Assembly: GCA_013176395.1 (NCBI GenBank) | Contig: JABMLP010000010.1 | Location: 248,001 to 312,000 of the forward strand | Direction of reading: 5' to 3' | Origin: Venturia oleaginea | Taxonomy: Eukaryota > Ascomycota > Dothideomycetes > Venturiales > Venturiaceae | DNA: 64,000 bases | Shown here: positions 11,260 through 22,440 of the stretch, piece after piece | Position numbering within the stretch: position 1 is the stretch's first letter | Layout of the letters: each line of letters opens with the position of its first letter | Program-made: the position numbers and the translations under genes | Notes under the pieces: generated by a model | Seen by the model: only the letters and a program-made list of their open reading frames with translations | The model's database searches: none | Told to the model about the DNA's origin: nothing

Positions 11260-12463
11260 TTTGGAGGATGTTTTATGGTAGAATCGATTGCTTGTTAAGA
11301 ATTTGGCAACATGTAATTTCCTGGCCTGTCCGATGACTATTCTACAATTTTCCCGATCTCGGGCCTTGAAAGGTGGGGGTCGGACCCTAAGATATGATAC
11401 TCTCAAACAAGACTTCATCACTTCGATGCCTCACTCGTCCAAGAAAACGACGTCTTTGAAGAAATCACCATACGAGACTAGCGAAAAGGTCGAAGGTGCA
11501 CTAAATCTAATGAAAAGGAACCCAAAATTGTCAACGCACGCGAGGTAGGCATAGTAACCTCGACAATTGAGGAGAAGCAGATATAGTCTGACTGTGTTCT
11601 AATGGATCTCCCAAGCTGGTCATAGGTTTTGCCTTTCAAGGAAGAGAGAAATTTTCTCCCAGGTCTATCTCGCCTTTCACGCTTGGAGACTTTGATCTTG
11701 ATTGATGTCTCGTTGTTACACCACGACTTCAATTCCCCTGGGCAGTGGCATTGGTTTCATGAAACTGGATAATGCACAGGGAGAAGAAGTTTTGTTCAAC
11801 TATGATCGGATTACGGAATGCAGAGTGGTAGACAGTGTGTTTGCAGTTTCGTCGTCGATTATCAAAATCTGGATAGGAAACTGGAGCTGCGCTGAGTGCT
11901 CGAAGGTTGGGGCACTTTTCGCAAGGCCGGTGAGGTGGACATACAAGGAGAGGATTGGATTATGATAGACATGTCACTAAGTATAAGGGAGCAATGTCTT
12001 GTTCTTAATTAAGTAAGGTAGATATATCAACTACGCCAACAAAAACAAACAACCTCCCTCAATCAAAAATACGCTCATTCATTCGCCATACTCTAACAGC
12101 CACCCTCAAACATCCCTCTTCTATTACACCAGGTTAACAAGAAATAAGAACCATAGACTAAAGACCCCTCCAATCATCGGGGAGAATATTTGTTGTTTCC
12201 AAGACAAGGAGGACGGGGGGGAGGTTGTGGGGTCATGGGATTATATTAGTGAGGCATTATTGGTAATTAAGATAGATCGAGGTTGCAGTACTGTAGATTA
12301 TGGATTTCCACATCCACCACTAGCCGGGCCACACGGTAGAGCCTGGCCCTACTTGGCTCAAGCGTCCAATTTACTACTGCAGTAGCTGTAGAAATTGGAC
12401 GCTTGCGCGTAGCGGGGCCAGATATCTCAGTGCAAAGGGTCGGCTCAAGGTAAAAATTTCAGG
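11260..12463. other. HIS4 upstream region and spacer to P3
   Basis: The first few hundred bases must include the HIS4 promoter; I did not find a canonical TGACTCA (Gcn4/CPC1) site. An 87-codon frame at 11702-11965 has no known motif and is not called. A small foldback lies at 12343-12421. Confidence 0.5.
12343..12421. repeat. 79-base foldback
   Basis: Perfect 14-base arms CAAGCGTCCAATTT (12359-12372) and AAATTGGACGCTTG (12392-12405), with a 12-base palindrome CTACTGCAGTAG in the loop. Outer arms CTGGCCCT (12343-12350) and GGGGCCAG (12414-12421) extend the symmetry. It could be a tiny MITE remnant or a hairpin in a transcript. Confidence 0.65.
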
Positions 12464-14279
12464 TAACGTATTCCACCACCGAGCCGGCCACTTTTCCTTG
12501 GCACGACCAACTCATATTACGCCTCTTCAATTTTATCGCTATCAACAATAGATTCCAAGTCTGTCGTGCTGCTTTCTGATTCAGAAAATATCTCAATATC
12601 CTTTTTACACGTTCGCGCATTGTGCCCAGTCGCGCCGCAGTTCCCACAGCGCCTTTGAGTTGGTCGGGCTGTTTCTTGATCACCACTACTGCGAGTACTC
12701 TTTGATCCCTGAGACGCAACAGACGCCTCAGCAGCTACCTGCGCTACTGCAGTCTCATACTCTACAGTACCAACTTGCTGGATCCGCTTTCTTTTGCGCG
12801 ATTTTCGCTTCGTCATTACTGCCAATTGCTCTTCAAGCTCGTGGTTTCGTGCAATAAGTAGAGCGTTCTGGTGTAGCATCAATTCAGCGCCTTTAACAAG
12901 CTGGGAAAAGCCTGCCTGCGTAGTAACTGGTGACCGAGTAAAAGACTCGCTTACGAGCTTGGATTGGGATCCAAATTCAAGAGTATTGCTTGAAGTCTCC
13001 GACTGCTACGGCGTCTCCTGTGGTGGGGGTGCTGGTGGGGTACGTAGCCGTACTTCAAGGCGATCCAAAACTACCTGCGCGTTAATAGGGACTAGCCCTA
13101 CTGCCTCAAAGGCCTTTCGACAATTCTCTTCCGTGTACACGTCGAAAAACGCGTCTTTGAAGGCAGGGAGAAAGCCTTCCTTATTGATATGGTACACGCG
13201 CCGGCGTACCAAGTCCCGGACGCGTTGGGAGTACTCGCGCTTCAATGGCGAGAAGCAGACCACGTCAAGATGCTGAGTATATGCGACGAGTGCAGTGGCA
13301 TACAGAGGGTTAAAATCTTGTTTTCGAGGCAGTAGTCCTTGAAATCCTGGTTGAGATGGCTCTCATGGCCGTCCAAATTGAGTAGCCTATACCCCCCCAC
13401 CTGCCGCGCCTTTGTATACGCGTCAAAATGCTTCAACCACTCAAGACCCAGCGCGTTGTTTGTCCAGTCGTTCTCAGAGACTGAGAGCTTCCAATTCCGT
13501 GGTATATCTGCCTCCTCATTCCACGCAGAGATGTGAACGCGTCCTTTGTAGATAATGAATGGCGGGGTCGCATACCCAGCTGCGCAGATGCTCTGAATAA
13601 CCGTAACCCATTCGCGATCGCTCGGCTGGATGCGTTCAGGTCTTGTACGTCTCTCAGAGGCTGTAACGACCTTCATTGCAATAACGCCCATCTGGAAGCC
13701 AATCTCGTCAAAGTTGTGCGTATCCTCGTCGTGGACGCCGTACTTGGCTTGAGTATCTGCAACTAGCTTGAACCACGCGGCAATTACTTCTGGATCCTCC
13801 TGTAGTATCCTCTGCCTATCCTTTGCTCGATTGAAGGCTACCTTGAGCTCATCTGAGCGCGTTACGAATCTCTCAGCCTAGTTTTTACCTACTGGCTCTC
13901 CACCGCGTATACCCAGTAGTTTATCCGCCATATCTGCCACCTCACACAGCCGGGGTGCGAATCCTCGCGACTTGAGATCGAGGATATATCGGATAATCGT
14001 TTGCTCTTCTATCGTAGTGAACTTATGAGAGTTTGGACGAGTTTGAGATGGAGAGGTGATTCCGCGGAGCCGATCAGAGAGCCTTTGGTGTTTAACGTTA
14101 AAGGCTGTAGCAGCGCGCCATAGGCTTTGAATTTGGCCAGAGATATAAGCCTGAAAAGCGAGATCAATTCTACCTTCTTCTTGAACGGCTATCGCGTTGC
14201 GTTGTTGAGACATTACGTGTTAAAGAGCATAAGGGCTGTGCCAAGGAAAAGTGGCCGGCTCGGTGGTGGAATAATGTTA
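12464..14279 (-). mobile_element. Pogo/Fot-type transposon, copy P3
   Basis: An uninterrupted 1.8 kb copy with TA at 12464-12465 and 14278-14279. Inverted ends share CCACCACCGAGCCGGCC followed by ACTTTTCCTTGGCAC; the right end has an extra base near its tip (TAACATTATTCC versus TAACGTATTCC). It is the best template for working out where P2 was interrupted. Confidence 0.9.
12517..14213 (-). pseudogene. Pogo-like transposase, multiply broken (P3)
   Basis: From ATG 14213 the frame stops at a TAG near 13877-13879, where P1 has Trp (VGKNWAERF). A one-base deletion near 13270 shifts the frame in the ILQPLDVV region. A second TAG near 13009 replaces the Trp of the ETPWQ motif. The zinc knuckle CGNCGATGHNARTC remains. 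Both nonsense changes are TGG to TAG transitions. The copy cannot make active transposase. Confidence 0.85.
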
Positions 14280-14312
14280 CGGGGAACTCGTTTCTCAACA
14301 CAGTTGATTATG

Positions 14313-17284
14313 CGGTTAATTGCCGTATGAACACATACATCAAAAAATCTAGCCAACACATACATCCAATCGCTAGGACATACATTGAAAACTGCGCATA
14401 CATTCGCATACATTCTAGACTGTAAATGTATGTATTAGCAATAAATTTTGTCTATGAATTTGACCCACCTTTTGATGGCGACAACGTCGCAGTCGCAGTA
14501 AGTATACGCGCTATACCGCATGTAAATAGTATATAGAAGGCTTTTATTGCATTTTTGAGCAATTCAGAGTCAGCTAATATCGTATTTATTAAACTACTCC
14601 AACAACCTCCCAACCTCCCTCCCTCCCTCCCTCTATTACAACCCCCGTCAACTCCGCTCTTCCTATCTACTTCCCTCACCTTGTACAAGCAGCTCCTGAG
14701 TGATTTGGAGAGCCGCAGTGACGGCAATTGCCTTGTGAACGTTTCGGGCGTTTGTTGGAAGCCTGTAGTATTAAAGTCTGAGTTTCTGCTGTATTGCGAG
14801 AGCGCTTCTTAGTAACTTTTGGTGGTAATGGCTCTTTCTGACTAACCTGAGTAGCCTTAATCTGTAGGAGCTCTTCAAGAGCATCGTCAGCATCGTCAAA
14901 GGCGGCCTCATCTTCAGAAATCTCGGTGTTTTGGGCCTGACGAGAAGATATAATCTCATCGTAAGTAGCATCCATTTCGGCTTCAAGATCGTGATCAAAT
15001 ACCGCCGCTTCTTCGTCAGATTCCGAGTCGCTAGATGATGAAGACTCGTCTGAGATTTCGATGGTTTCATTACGCTTCCGGCGGCCTTTGGTAGCGGTTT
15101 TAGACGCTGCTTTTGATGATTTTTTACCCTAGGTTGATCGTTCAGCGGCCGTGTCTCCTTTGCGTTGAGAGTCCTTTCGAATACGGCTATTCACATTATG
15201 CTTGCGCATACGAAGATGCTTCGGACGTCCTGGCTTACGATTTGGCTCACTAGGGAGAGTTTGACCATCTGGAATGAGATTCTTGATCAAAACTGGGCGT
15301 AGTGAGCCGCTGTAGGCTTTGCGGTATTGACTGCGCTCGTAAATAGTAGAATTGCCGTCAGTATACACAATTTTGAGGTCGTATTTGAGAGCTAGAATGG
15401 CCGCAAAAACGTGAGCACATGGTAGACGATGGTCCTGCCATTCTAGACAATCGCAGACTCCTTTGTCAAGGTCTACAACCCAGCCTGCAGCGCCAGGAGA
15501 CTCATGAAGCCTCACAAGGACTACCGTACGGCTAGAAGGGTAGCCAACCATTTTGCGACCAAGATTGAGGCGATCGTGTTGATGTTGAGTCGCAAATTTG
15601 GTGAACTCCTTGCCGTAGAAGACCTCATTACCGTGATCAAATTGACTGCGCTTGAAGAAGAGCTGCATTTGCTTAGTCCAGATCGCCTCAAGTATATGAA
15701 CTGGATTGAGCTGTCTCTCTTCACGTAATATGCTGTTCATTGACTCTCCAATGTTGGAAGTAGTATGTCCATATCGAGGGTATTCCGTCAACGGCGCATA
15801 TGCTTTACAGTAAGTCTTGCGATCACCAATGCCGTCAATGTAGTCAATCGCTGCGGGCGAGATTACACGAATCTTTCCAATCAGCGCAGCGTGCTCACTC
15901 ACAGTTTCGTCCTGCATTACTTGCCGGAAGAGCGCTTCAATTAGTTTGCCGTAAGCGCTGGAAACATTCTCTGCGAGATGCTGTGTACAGAAGTAGTGAA
16001 AGGTATAAGGTTCTGGGAAGTACTTCTTGATTGCAGGATCCAAACCTTTGCCGCGATCGGTGATGATTGCGAAGCGCAGTGGTGAGTACGTCTCATCGCC
16101 TTCATTCTCATCTTCTTCATCAAGATATGGCTGGATAAGATTTACTTGAAGGAACGCTAAGAACCAATTCCACCATTCTTTTGATTCTGAAGGCACAATT
16201 GCCCAAGCAAGGATAAGCGTCTTCTCATTATAGTCAATGGTTGTAGCAAGAAGTAATATACCTCCGTATTTTGATGAGCAGTGTGCGCCATCCAAAACAA
16301 GAAATTTGCGATTTGCATGCCAGGTAATGATTGCAGCCGTTGGTAGCACTGCGGCGGCGAGGAAGACATTATTCTCTGCTCTCTTGAATCTGTAGAAGGC
16401 TCCATTGTATGTTCCGGCTTCTATAATTGTTTGGTAGATGTCGTTAGTGAAGCCGCTGCCTTCGAGTAGATTGCGCGCCGCGTTGTCGAAGATACGATAA
16501 CATTGGTTTGATCAACTGAAATTGTATGTTTGAGTCTCCGTCAAGGTCTCGTAAAATAGACGCCTTTGTGCGATGGGCTTGGCTGTACGAGAGAGTGATG
16601 CCAGCCTTCATACGAGCATTACTCTTTACGGCTTTTGGCTTAGTGGTTCTATCGTTGGTGATAAGGTCTCCATTCAAGCGCTTTTGGTATGCAACACTAT
16701 GAGGACGTCGCCAACCATAATGAGTAGAGACTGGACAGGTATGAGGTATGAAAATGCGTAAAGTTGGTCGAGGGTCGTCGCCAATGAAGGCAATGCGCGC
16801 CTTTAAGGTATTAGCAAAGGGCTGAATTGAGAGACTGAATAATACCTTAAAACCACAAGTCTCAGCTATCTTTTGTCGACATTCTGCTGCCCAAAATTTG
16901 CCGTTTCCATTCAACACTTTGAAAGATTCGTGGGCTTCAATAATCGCATCTGTGACTGCATTTGCGCCGTCTTCCAGGGAGTCAAATTGCATACCAATGG
17001 TGAGGGATGGATAGGGAGGCCTATCTTCAGGCCCAGGGCTTTCGAATGACGATGTGCGAGGCCTAATTGAGTGCGTAGTGTTGAGTTGTATTAAGTAAAA
17101 AATGTAGATATCAAAATGTGGTAAACAAAATTTAGAGTCACGTACGCGTGTTCGCGAAAGATGCACGAAATTGACCAATTAGAGCAATGTATGTATCAGC
17201 AATTTTTTTCAATGTATGTCCTAGCAATTGGATGTATGTGTTGGCTAGATTTTTTGATTTATGTCTTCATACGGCAATTAACCG
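14313..17284 (-). mobile_element. Mutator-like element (MULE) with ~75-base TIRs
   Basis: The ends are long inverted repeats beginning CGGTTAATTGCCGTATGAA (14313) and, on the other strand, from 17284. They share ATCAAAAAATCTAGCCAACA and CTAGGACATACATTGAAAA. Several CATACAT motifs are spaced through both subterminal regions and may be transposase-binding sites. A clean 9-base target duplication was not found. The element starts 33 bases beyond P3 and carries a MULE transposase on the minus strand. Confidence 0.85.
14676..16992 (-). pseudogene. MULE transposase with frameshift and nonsense codon
   Basis: From ATG 16992 (MQFDSLEDGANAV) an N-terminal FAR1/MuDR-like region reads to about 16505, where a one-base frameshift is needed to continue into QCYRIFDNAARNLLEGSGF. 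The core (16349-15129) has the MULE catalytic residues in LVLDGAHCSSKYGG, AIITDRGKGLDPAIKKYFP and SNIGESMNSI, then a SWIM zinc finger (CDCLEWQDHRLPCAHVFAAI). A TAG at about 15130 interrupts the frame, which then continues with a Ser/Asp/Glu-rich part and ends in a CCHC knuckle (CRHCGSPNHSGAAC) near 14690. Total length would be about 770 residues. An upstream ATG at 17178 is in frame but lacks conserved sequence. The frameshift could instead be an unrecognised intron. Confidence 0.82.
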
Positions 17285-17433
17285 ATTATCAGTCCTAGCA
17301 ATAACTTCTTATCATTCAACCATTCTTTGCCAGTCCTGCCTTCCTGCTCTTCAGCCTTGAGGTGATCTGTAACACTCTTCTTAAGCTCTTTATATCTTGG
17401 ATTAATCAGAAGCTGTAGTAATAGTCTAATTGT

Positions 17434-19124
17434 TACGGATACTGTCACGTGGATATGTATTTAATGGTATCCGGCTGTATTTGACTGCATTCATATGCAT
17501 TCAAATACGCACCAGTCTGTTTCTTTATGATTGGTTGCATGTCACACAGGATCCTAGGGATCACGTGTTGGCTCAAGGCTCAGGTCATGAGCCATGAGCA
17601 GGTCAGCTCAAGAATCAAGATACAATGCAAGCGAAAAACAGCACACACAGCGAGAACTCAATTCTTGGAGTTTACAGAAGTATCATCTAAAGATCATCAA
17701 AACACATCTGCCAGTGGCCGCTCCGGCCTCTAGAGGCCATCGCGCGTCCCTCAGCATCGAGGAGGTACCTCTAGAGTCGCCGTCGCGGCCACGGCAGAGT
17801 AAGCACACGAATACACGAGCAAGCTACACGAACGATGCGTCCACCAAAGACAACAGCAACCATCTAGTCACTATCTCCCGGCTAGTCCATCACCCCAGAT
17901 GACACTGCAACGCCCCGAGTCGACGAGTCACCGCTAGAACGGCAAAACCTTCAACACAACTCAAACGCCAGACGCCCGGTGTGCAACAATCGGCACCACA
18001 CACCACTGCAACGACTAGACAACCTCTTCCAACGTCTTGGCAAACCGTCCTGCTACAAGCTGTTGCCCAGAGCCTTGAGCCTCTCCCCAAACTGTTGCCT
18101 CCCAGTTATGGCATTGGCAAGAGTAGGTGCGCGACACAGTAAGCAGTAAGGACGCATAAAAGGAGCTTATGGGCGACAAATCCCCTCCCTACAAGCCAGC
18201 AGACGTATCCTTGAGCCTCTCCCCAGACTGTTGCGTTCCAGTTATGGCATTGGCAAGAGTAGGAGCGCGATATAGCAAGTAGGGAGAGCGACTAGCAGCA
18301 GGTAGGCTCCGACTATAAGACGACAGGTCTATAGCACGATCGGCGCCATACAATACGGCAGCCACCAAATCGCCTCGTCTACGGGCATACCCGGAGTATC
18401 ACACTCAAGCAGCGAAATCACGACTACGATGGTTACTATTGTCTCCAGCATCACACAACCAAGTACACTGCCGCATAGGAATCTGGTACAAGGCAACAAT
18501 CACAAGCGGAAACACATTTCGAGAACAGACAAGCCTTGAGGGATAAGGCAAAACAGACAGACGAAGCTGAGTACTGGAGGGAGACTGTAGATAAAAGGTT
18601 AGCGAAATACGAGGTATTTCCTCTTGGGATCTATATAGCACGGATATACTAGCAGAATAACCAGTATCGACAAGAGCCAGTGGGCATTTGGAAATACTGG
18701 TTTAGGGAAAAGAGGGAGGACGGAAGGGACAGCTGGTCTTGTTTTAGTGAACGAGGCGAAGTGGGGCGTAGTAGATTTTATGATTTATCACGTGTCGGCT
18801 GTCTGATGAAGTCCTGACCGGACATAGCTGCGTGATTAAGCGGCTGCAACCGAGTCGGAAACAATCAATCAATCAAGTTCAAGAGTCAATCTCTGAGCCA
18901 TGAGCCATCTGGCTCATGCATTAGGCTTCGTGTCTTATGGGAGGATTTCCTACATTATGGACGAGACTCTGCTCCCTCAGTGTCTCGTATCTTCACTCTC
19001 TAGTTACTTCGCTATTGCTTTTAGTTACTTAGCACAATTCACGACTCTTATATCTTGCAAGCTTCGCTTCACTTATTTGATATGATATTGTCGCCCTGGA
19101 CCACTTGAACCCTACTGTACGGAT
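17434..19124. mobile_element. LTR-like sequence split by R-B (tentative)
   Basis: Identical 7-base sequences TACGGAT occur at 17434-17440 and 19118-19124. The sequence just inside the left one reads TGTCACGTGGATATG, like the start of a fungal LTR, and R-B (17619-18875) separates it from the right part. Without R-B the unit is about 420 bases, a solo-LTR size. The right end does not show a clear CA terminus, so the class is uncertain. Confidence 0.35.
17619..18875 (+). mobile_element. CAAT-tailed retroposon-like element, copy R-B
   Basis: Same family as R-A but in the opposite orientation and with one internal unit. It is flanked by imperfect 14-base direct repeats, AGCTCAAGAATCAA (17605-17618) and AGTTCAAGAGTCAA (18876-18889), differing by two transitions. 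The 3' end is GGCTGCAACCGAGT followed by ACAATCAATCAATCA. The 5' end extends about 15 bases beyond that of R-A, consistent with variable 5' truncation. The relic open frame (APASRGHRASLSIEEVPLES…) ends at a TGA near 17899 where R-A has Gly. Confidence 0.7.
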
Positions 19125-19780
19125 TAGCCAAATCCAGCTAGATTACTTTGAGTCATAGCCTCTGCATAGTTAACACTAATTAATTATTGAAGTTAAACTG
19201 TTTGAAATATTTATATAGAGCCGACTCTTTACATTGAGGTGTCCGACCCTACCTGGAGCAACGACGCGGAGGTGACATCTTTTCTTAGCGATTAGCTAAG
19301 AAAAGATGTCACCTCCGCGTCGCCGACAGGGAGGGTCAGGTTCTACCGTATAACCCGGCTACTGTCGAATACCAAATTCGATCCCTCTTCGCACTTTCAA
19401 CCCCTATGTAGCGCGTCCTATAGGGCCGATGAATGTGGGTTCAGATCCCTAGTAGTCTATTAGGAAAAATACCCATGTCTTACTTGTATAGGTATAGTTG
19501 TCGATCGACCCACCGCGGGTGGACTGTACGGAAACCTAAGGCAGGAAAAGGGATAGAAGTATGTTAACTATCGAAATCTGGAACCCAACCTTCATCTCAA
19601 AATCACGGTCTATTGTTCTATACTCTATGGTACATGGTTTGAATTTGCTTCGAACTGATCGATGTCGGTTCTGATGTGGTAGGATGCTCCAAATACAACA
19701 GTCACCAAAGAAAGTCTACATCCCAAATCAGCGAAAACAATCCCGCCAACAAAATCAACAAAGATTAACATACCATATCT
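19125..19780. other. Spacer before the small secreted protein gene
   Basis: No gene recognised. It contains the 19245-19337 foldback and the 3' side of the minus-strand gene at 19781-20077. Confidence 0.45.
19245..19337. repeat. Foldback with perfect 27-base arms
   Basis: Arms 19263-19289 and 19295-19321 are exact reverse complements with a 5-base loop (GATTA). The left arm starts GACGCGGAGGTGACATC. Outer short arms GACCCTACCTG (19245-19255) and CAGGGAGGGTC (19327-19337) extend the symmetry. It is either a foldback MITE or a strong RNA hairpin. Confidence 0.85.
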
Positions 19781-20077
19781 CTAATGGGGGCCAAAAAGCT
19801 CGGCCTTCCTGAAGCATGTGCATTCGCATATATTGGTGCCAGTGTTGAAATGTCCGACCATTCTGAAATCCCCAAGTTTATCCTTGGAACCGGCGCGGGA
19901 ACAAGCCGTAAAGCAGGAATTGTCTGACTTGCATGGGTTAAATTCAAAGTTGTATTGTAGGCATGAGTTGAAGGCTTTGTAGGTGGTATATCTGCATCCG
20001 AGAAATTTGGTTTCCATGTCTGCGGAGACGCCAGAGAGGAGGCCGGAGGCGAGGAGGAGGGTAGACGTGAATTTCAT
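19781..20077 (-). CDS. Small secreted cysteine-rich protein (effector-like)
   Basis: 98 residues in one exon, ATG at 20077. The N-terminus MKFTSTLLLASGLLSGVSA is a clear signal peptide, with likely cleavage after residue 19. The mature 79 residues contain eight Cys (in FLGC, NSC, NPC, NSC, TAC, NIC, EC, TC), an even number fitting four disulfides. The last three Cys form a C-x-C-x-C cluster (CECTC). I do not recognise a family. Size, secretion and cysteine content match fungal candidate effectors or antimicrobial-type proteins, which is inference. It lies next to the repeat-rich left part of the window and close to a foldback. No stop or frameshift is seen, so it looks functional. Confidence 0.75.
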   Translation of the reverse strand: MKFTSTLLLASGLLSGVSADMETKFLGCRYTTYKAFNSCLQYNFEFNPCKSDNSCFTACSRAGSKDKLGDFRMVGHFNTGTNICECTCFRKAELFGPH

Positions 20078-21510
20078 GGCTGAGACTTGCTTTGTTTGTT
20101 GGAGGCTGTGAATAATGGATGAGGTGGATGGGAGGTTGATCTGGTAGGCAATGCTGAGGGTATCAACATATATGTAGATTCAGCAGTTAATCGGTTAATG
20201 TATCTTATCACCCGTACGTATATTGCGAATTGATAGCTGCTTACAGGCTTCCCTTTGCCTGCTCGATTGTGCTTTCCAATCAATGTTGTTTGTGCATTAA
20301 CGTGGACATCCTTCAAGTTTTTTTGACGGACTGATTGAGTGACGCCCGCAATTTTTATCTAGGCCAAGGTGATATATTATTAGCTACGGATACGGCTAGA
20401 CCGCTCCGAAGACTCCTCAAAGGAGTTCTAATTACTTAAAGGTCGAAATAAATTGATTAATGTTTTTTAGCCAGGCTTCGCTGTGCGGTATTTGATGTTA
20501 AAATGCGGTAGTTGATGTCAGAATGTCTACCATGTACGTTGATGCACAAACGATGATGTCAATAGCTCAGGACAATATCGATCAAAGACGCCATCGAGCT
20601 ATCACTGGAAGTTTACAAATTGTGCGACGCGTCGGCAGGACTTCTCGTGTAAATTAAAGCTGGAGGACGCGTCGATGCGACTTGTCACTGCAGGACTTCT
20701 TTCCGACTTAAAGCCGAGAATTTATTTCATGCCCCTCCTCTCCTATCAAACGCCGCCATCCAAAGCGAGAGAGTATGGGGCAAGAATTTATGTGAACCCA
20801 TCGGTCCCTGACTAGCGGGCGTATCGTTCGGAAGGGATGTTCGCAGCTCAGAAATGTGACTCCAACCAACAAGTCATTCATTCCCTGTGACTGCGCGAGT
20901 CTTTCCCTCTCTCTCTATTCCAGAGTATGTGTGGAGGTGGCCATGACTTTTCTGTCGTTATTTGTCGCTCAAGCCGTAAAACGCCCAAACCAAGTTTCTT
21001 TCCTTATTGAACCTAGTTTCAAGGATTCCTTCGTAACTTCGTTTCACAGCCTCGAGCACCCTTGCTTCTGCCCTTGCGCCTCCAGCACCCGCCATTCCGG
21101 TCGACACAGCTCCAAGCCAGATTGGGCTAATTGCATCAGCTGATATCGGGTGAGTCTCGCGTTTCCAGTCACGTCCAATCATACTCCCATCGCTTCGGTG
21201 ATCGTGCACTTGCAAAAAGTCTCGTGTATGCATGGGCGTTGTTACGTGCAGCCATAATTGTGCTCTCTAATTTCCCTGTTCCATGGCTGGAGTTTACTGA
21301 CATTTCATTGCCCGCTTTATTGCTGCCTGAGTTGCACCATTCGTAACCCGTCTGCCTTGGCTTCGTATCTATATGAACGTCGCGTCTCCGCCTCCCATCC
21401 TTGCCTTTCGATGGTCTTCCCATTTCTGCCTATCCAACTAACGTCGTCGACGACTATTCCCATCAAGGCCATCGACACTCAGCAAATCCTAATCACACCA
21501 GCTCGCCAAA
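20078..21510. other. Long spacer with divergent promoters
   Basis: No supported gene. Short open frames here lack motifs and consistent start or splice signals. The left end serves the secreted-protein gene and the right end the BTB gene. TC-rich and TTTCC-rich tracts occur before 21511, as is common upstream of fungal starts. Confidence 0.45.
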
Positions 21511-22440
21511 ATGTTTCGTTCCAGCAGCCAACGCCATGTTAACGAGAGCTTTGCGAAGAAAGTAGCTAAGGCCAGCAACAAGAAGCAGCGATCTTCTTTT
21601 AGAGCACCATCGAGCTCTCGTCGATATGAGCAAGCAGCAGCTCAGATGGGGCAACAAACACAGTCGAGTCCCACGACGCAGACATCACCGTGAGTTTGAC
21701 ATGCCATCTCCATTCATCGAGGTTCTCATCCTTGCTTTCAGAACAATCACATCTGCCATCGTAACCATCTCTATCGGACGGGAGCAACGCCTGTTTGCAG
21801 CTCATGAAGACGTCTTGGGCAACAGCCCATATCTCGGCATGCTTTGCCGGTCCCAATTTTACGAATCCAACAAGCGCATCGATCTTCCAGGCGAGGAGCC
21901 AGAAGTCTTCTCCTCCATCCTCGAGTATCTTTACAAAGGAGATTACTACCCACGCTTGGAGTTCGACAAGCGACGACAGAGCTGGCAACTCGAAGATCCC
22001 GAGCGACAAAGCACCATGGAAAGCGCAGTCTTCATGAATGAGGTTGGTGGTGTCGTTCTCAAGGATACTGTGATCTACGTATTTGCTCACTCTCGTCTTC
22101 ACAAATCACAAAGCTAACAATAAAACAGTGCACAGCCGAGAAATACGGCCTCCCAGAACTCCAGCTCCTCGCTCTTCGCAAACAAGGCCTTCAATCCGGC
22201 ATTCAGTGCTCCACCATCCTCAAAAGCGCACGCTATGCCTACACCTACACGCCCGACAACGATTCCAAACTCCGAGCGCACTACCTCGCTCTCATCATCC
22301 GCAGCAGACACACATTCAAACGTAGCGGAACCATGCAAACGGAAATGGAAGCCGGAGGCAAACTCTTCTTCGACCTCTTCGTCGCACTATCAAATCACAT
22401 GGACGATGTCTCCGAGACCAAACGAACGCCACGACATTAG
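21511..22440 (+). CDS. BTB/POZ domain protein
   Basis: Three exons, 21511-21689, 21742-22078 and 22129-22440, phases 2 and 0, total 275 residues. The first ~55 residues are basic and Ser/Gln-rich (MFRSSSQRHVNESFAKKVAK). The BTB/POZ fold follows: ITSAIVTISIGREQRLFAAH, then EDVLGNSPYLGMLCR, RIDLPGEEPEVFSSILEYLY and, after the second intron, VIYCTAEKYGLPELQLLAL. The C-terminal ~85 residues are helical, with FFDLFVALSNHMDD. Fungal proteins of this layout are common; BTB domains mediate dimerisation and often recruit Cul3 ubiquitin ligase, but I see no second domain to fix a role. The second intron is 50 bases with a CTAAC branch site before AAAACAG. Confidence 0.88.

Noticed and set aside
11702..11965. 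87-codon plus-strand frame upstream of HIS4
   Set aside because: No recognisable motif, atypical composition, and no intron or neighbour support.
17304..17432. Minus-strand open fragment (INPRYKELKKSV and neighbours) looking like part of a transposase
   Set aside because: Only about 43 codons; no catalytic residue or end is visible, so it cannot be assigned to a family.
19400..19480. GGGTTCAGATCCC, resembling a tRNA T-arm
   Set aside because: No matching acceptor stem, D-arm or anticodon stem could be folded around it.
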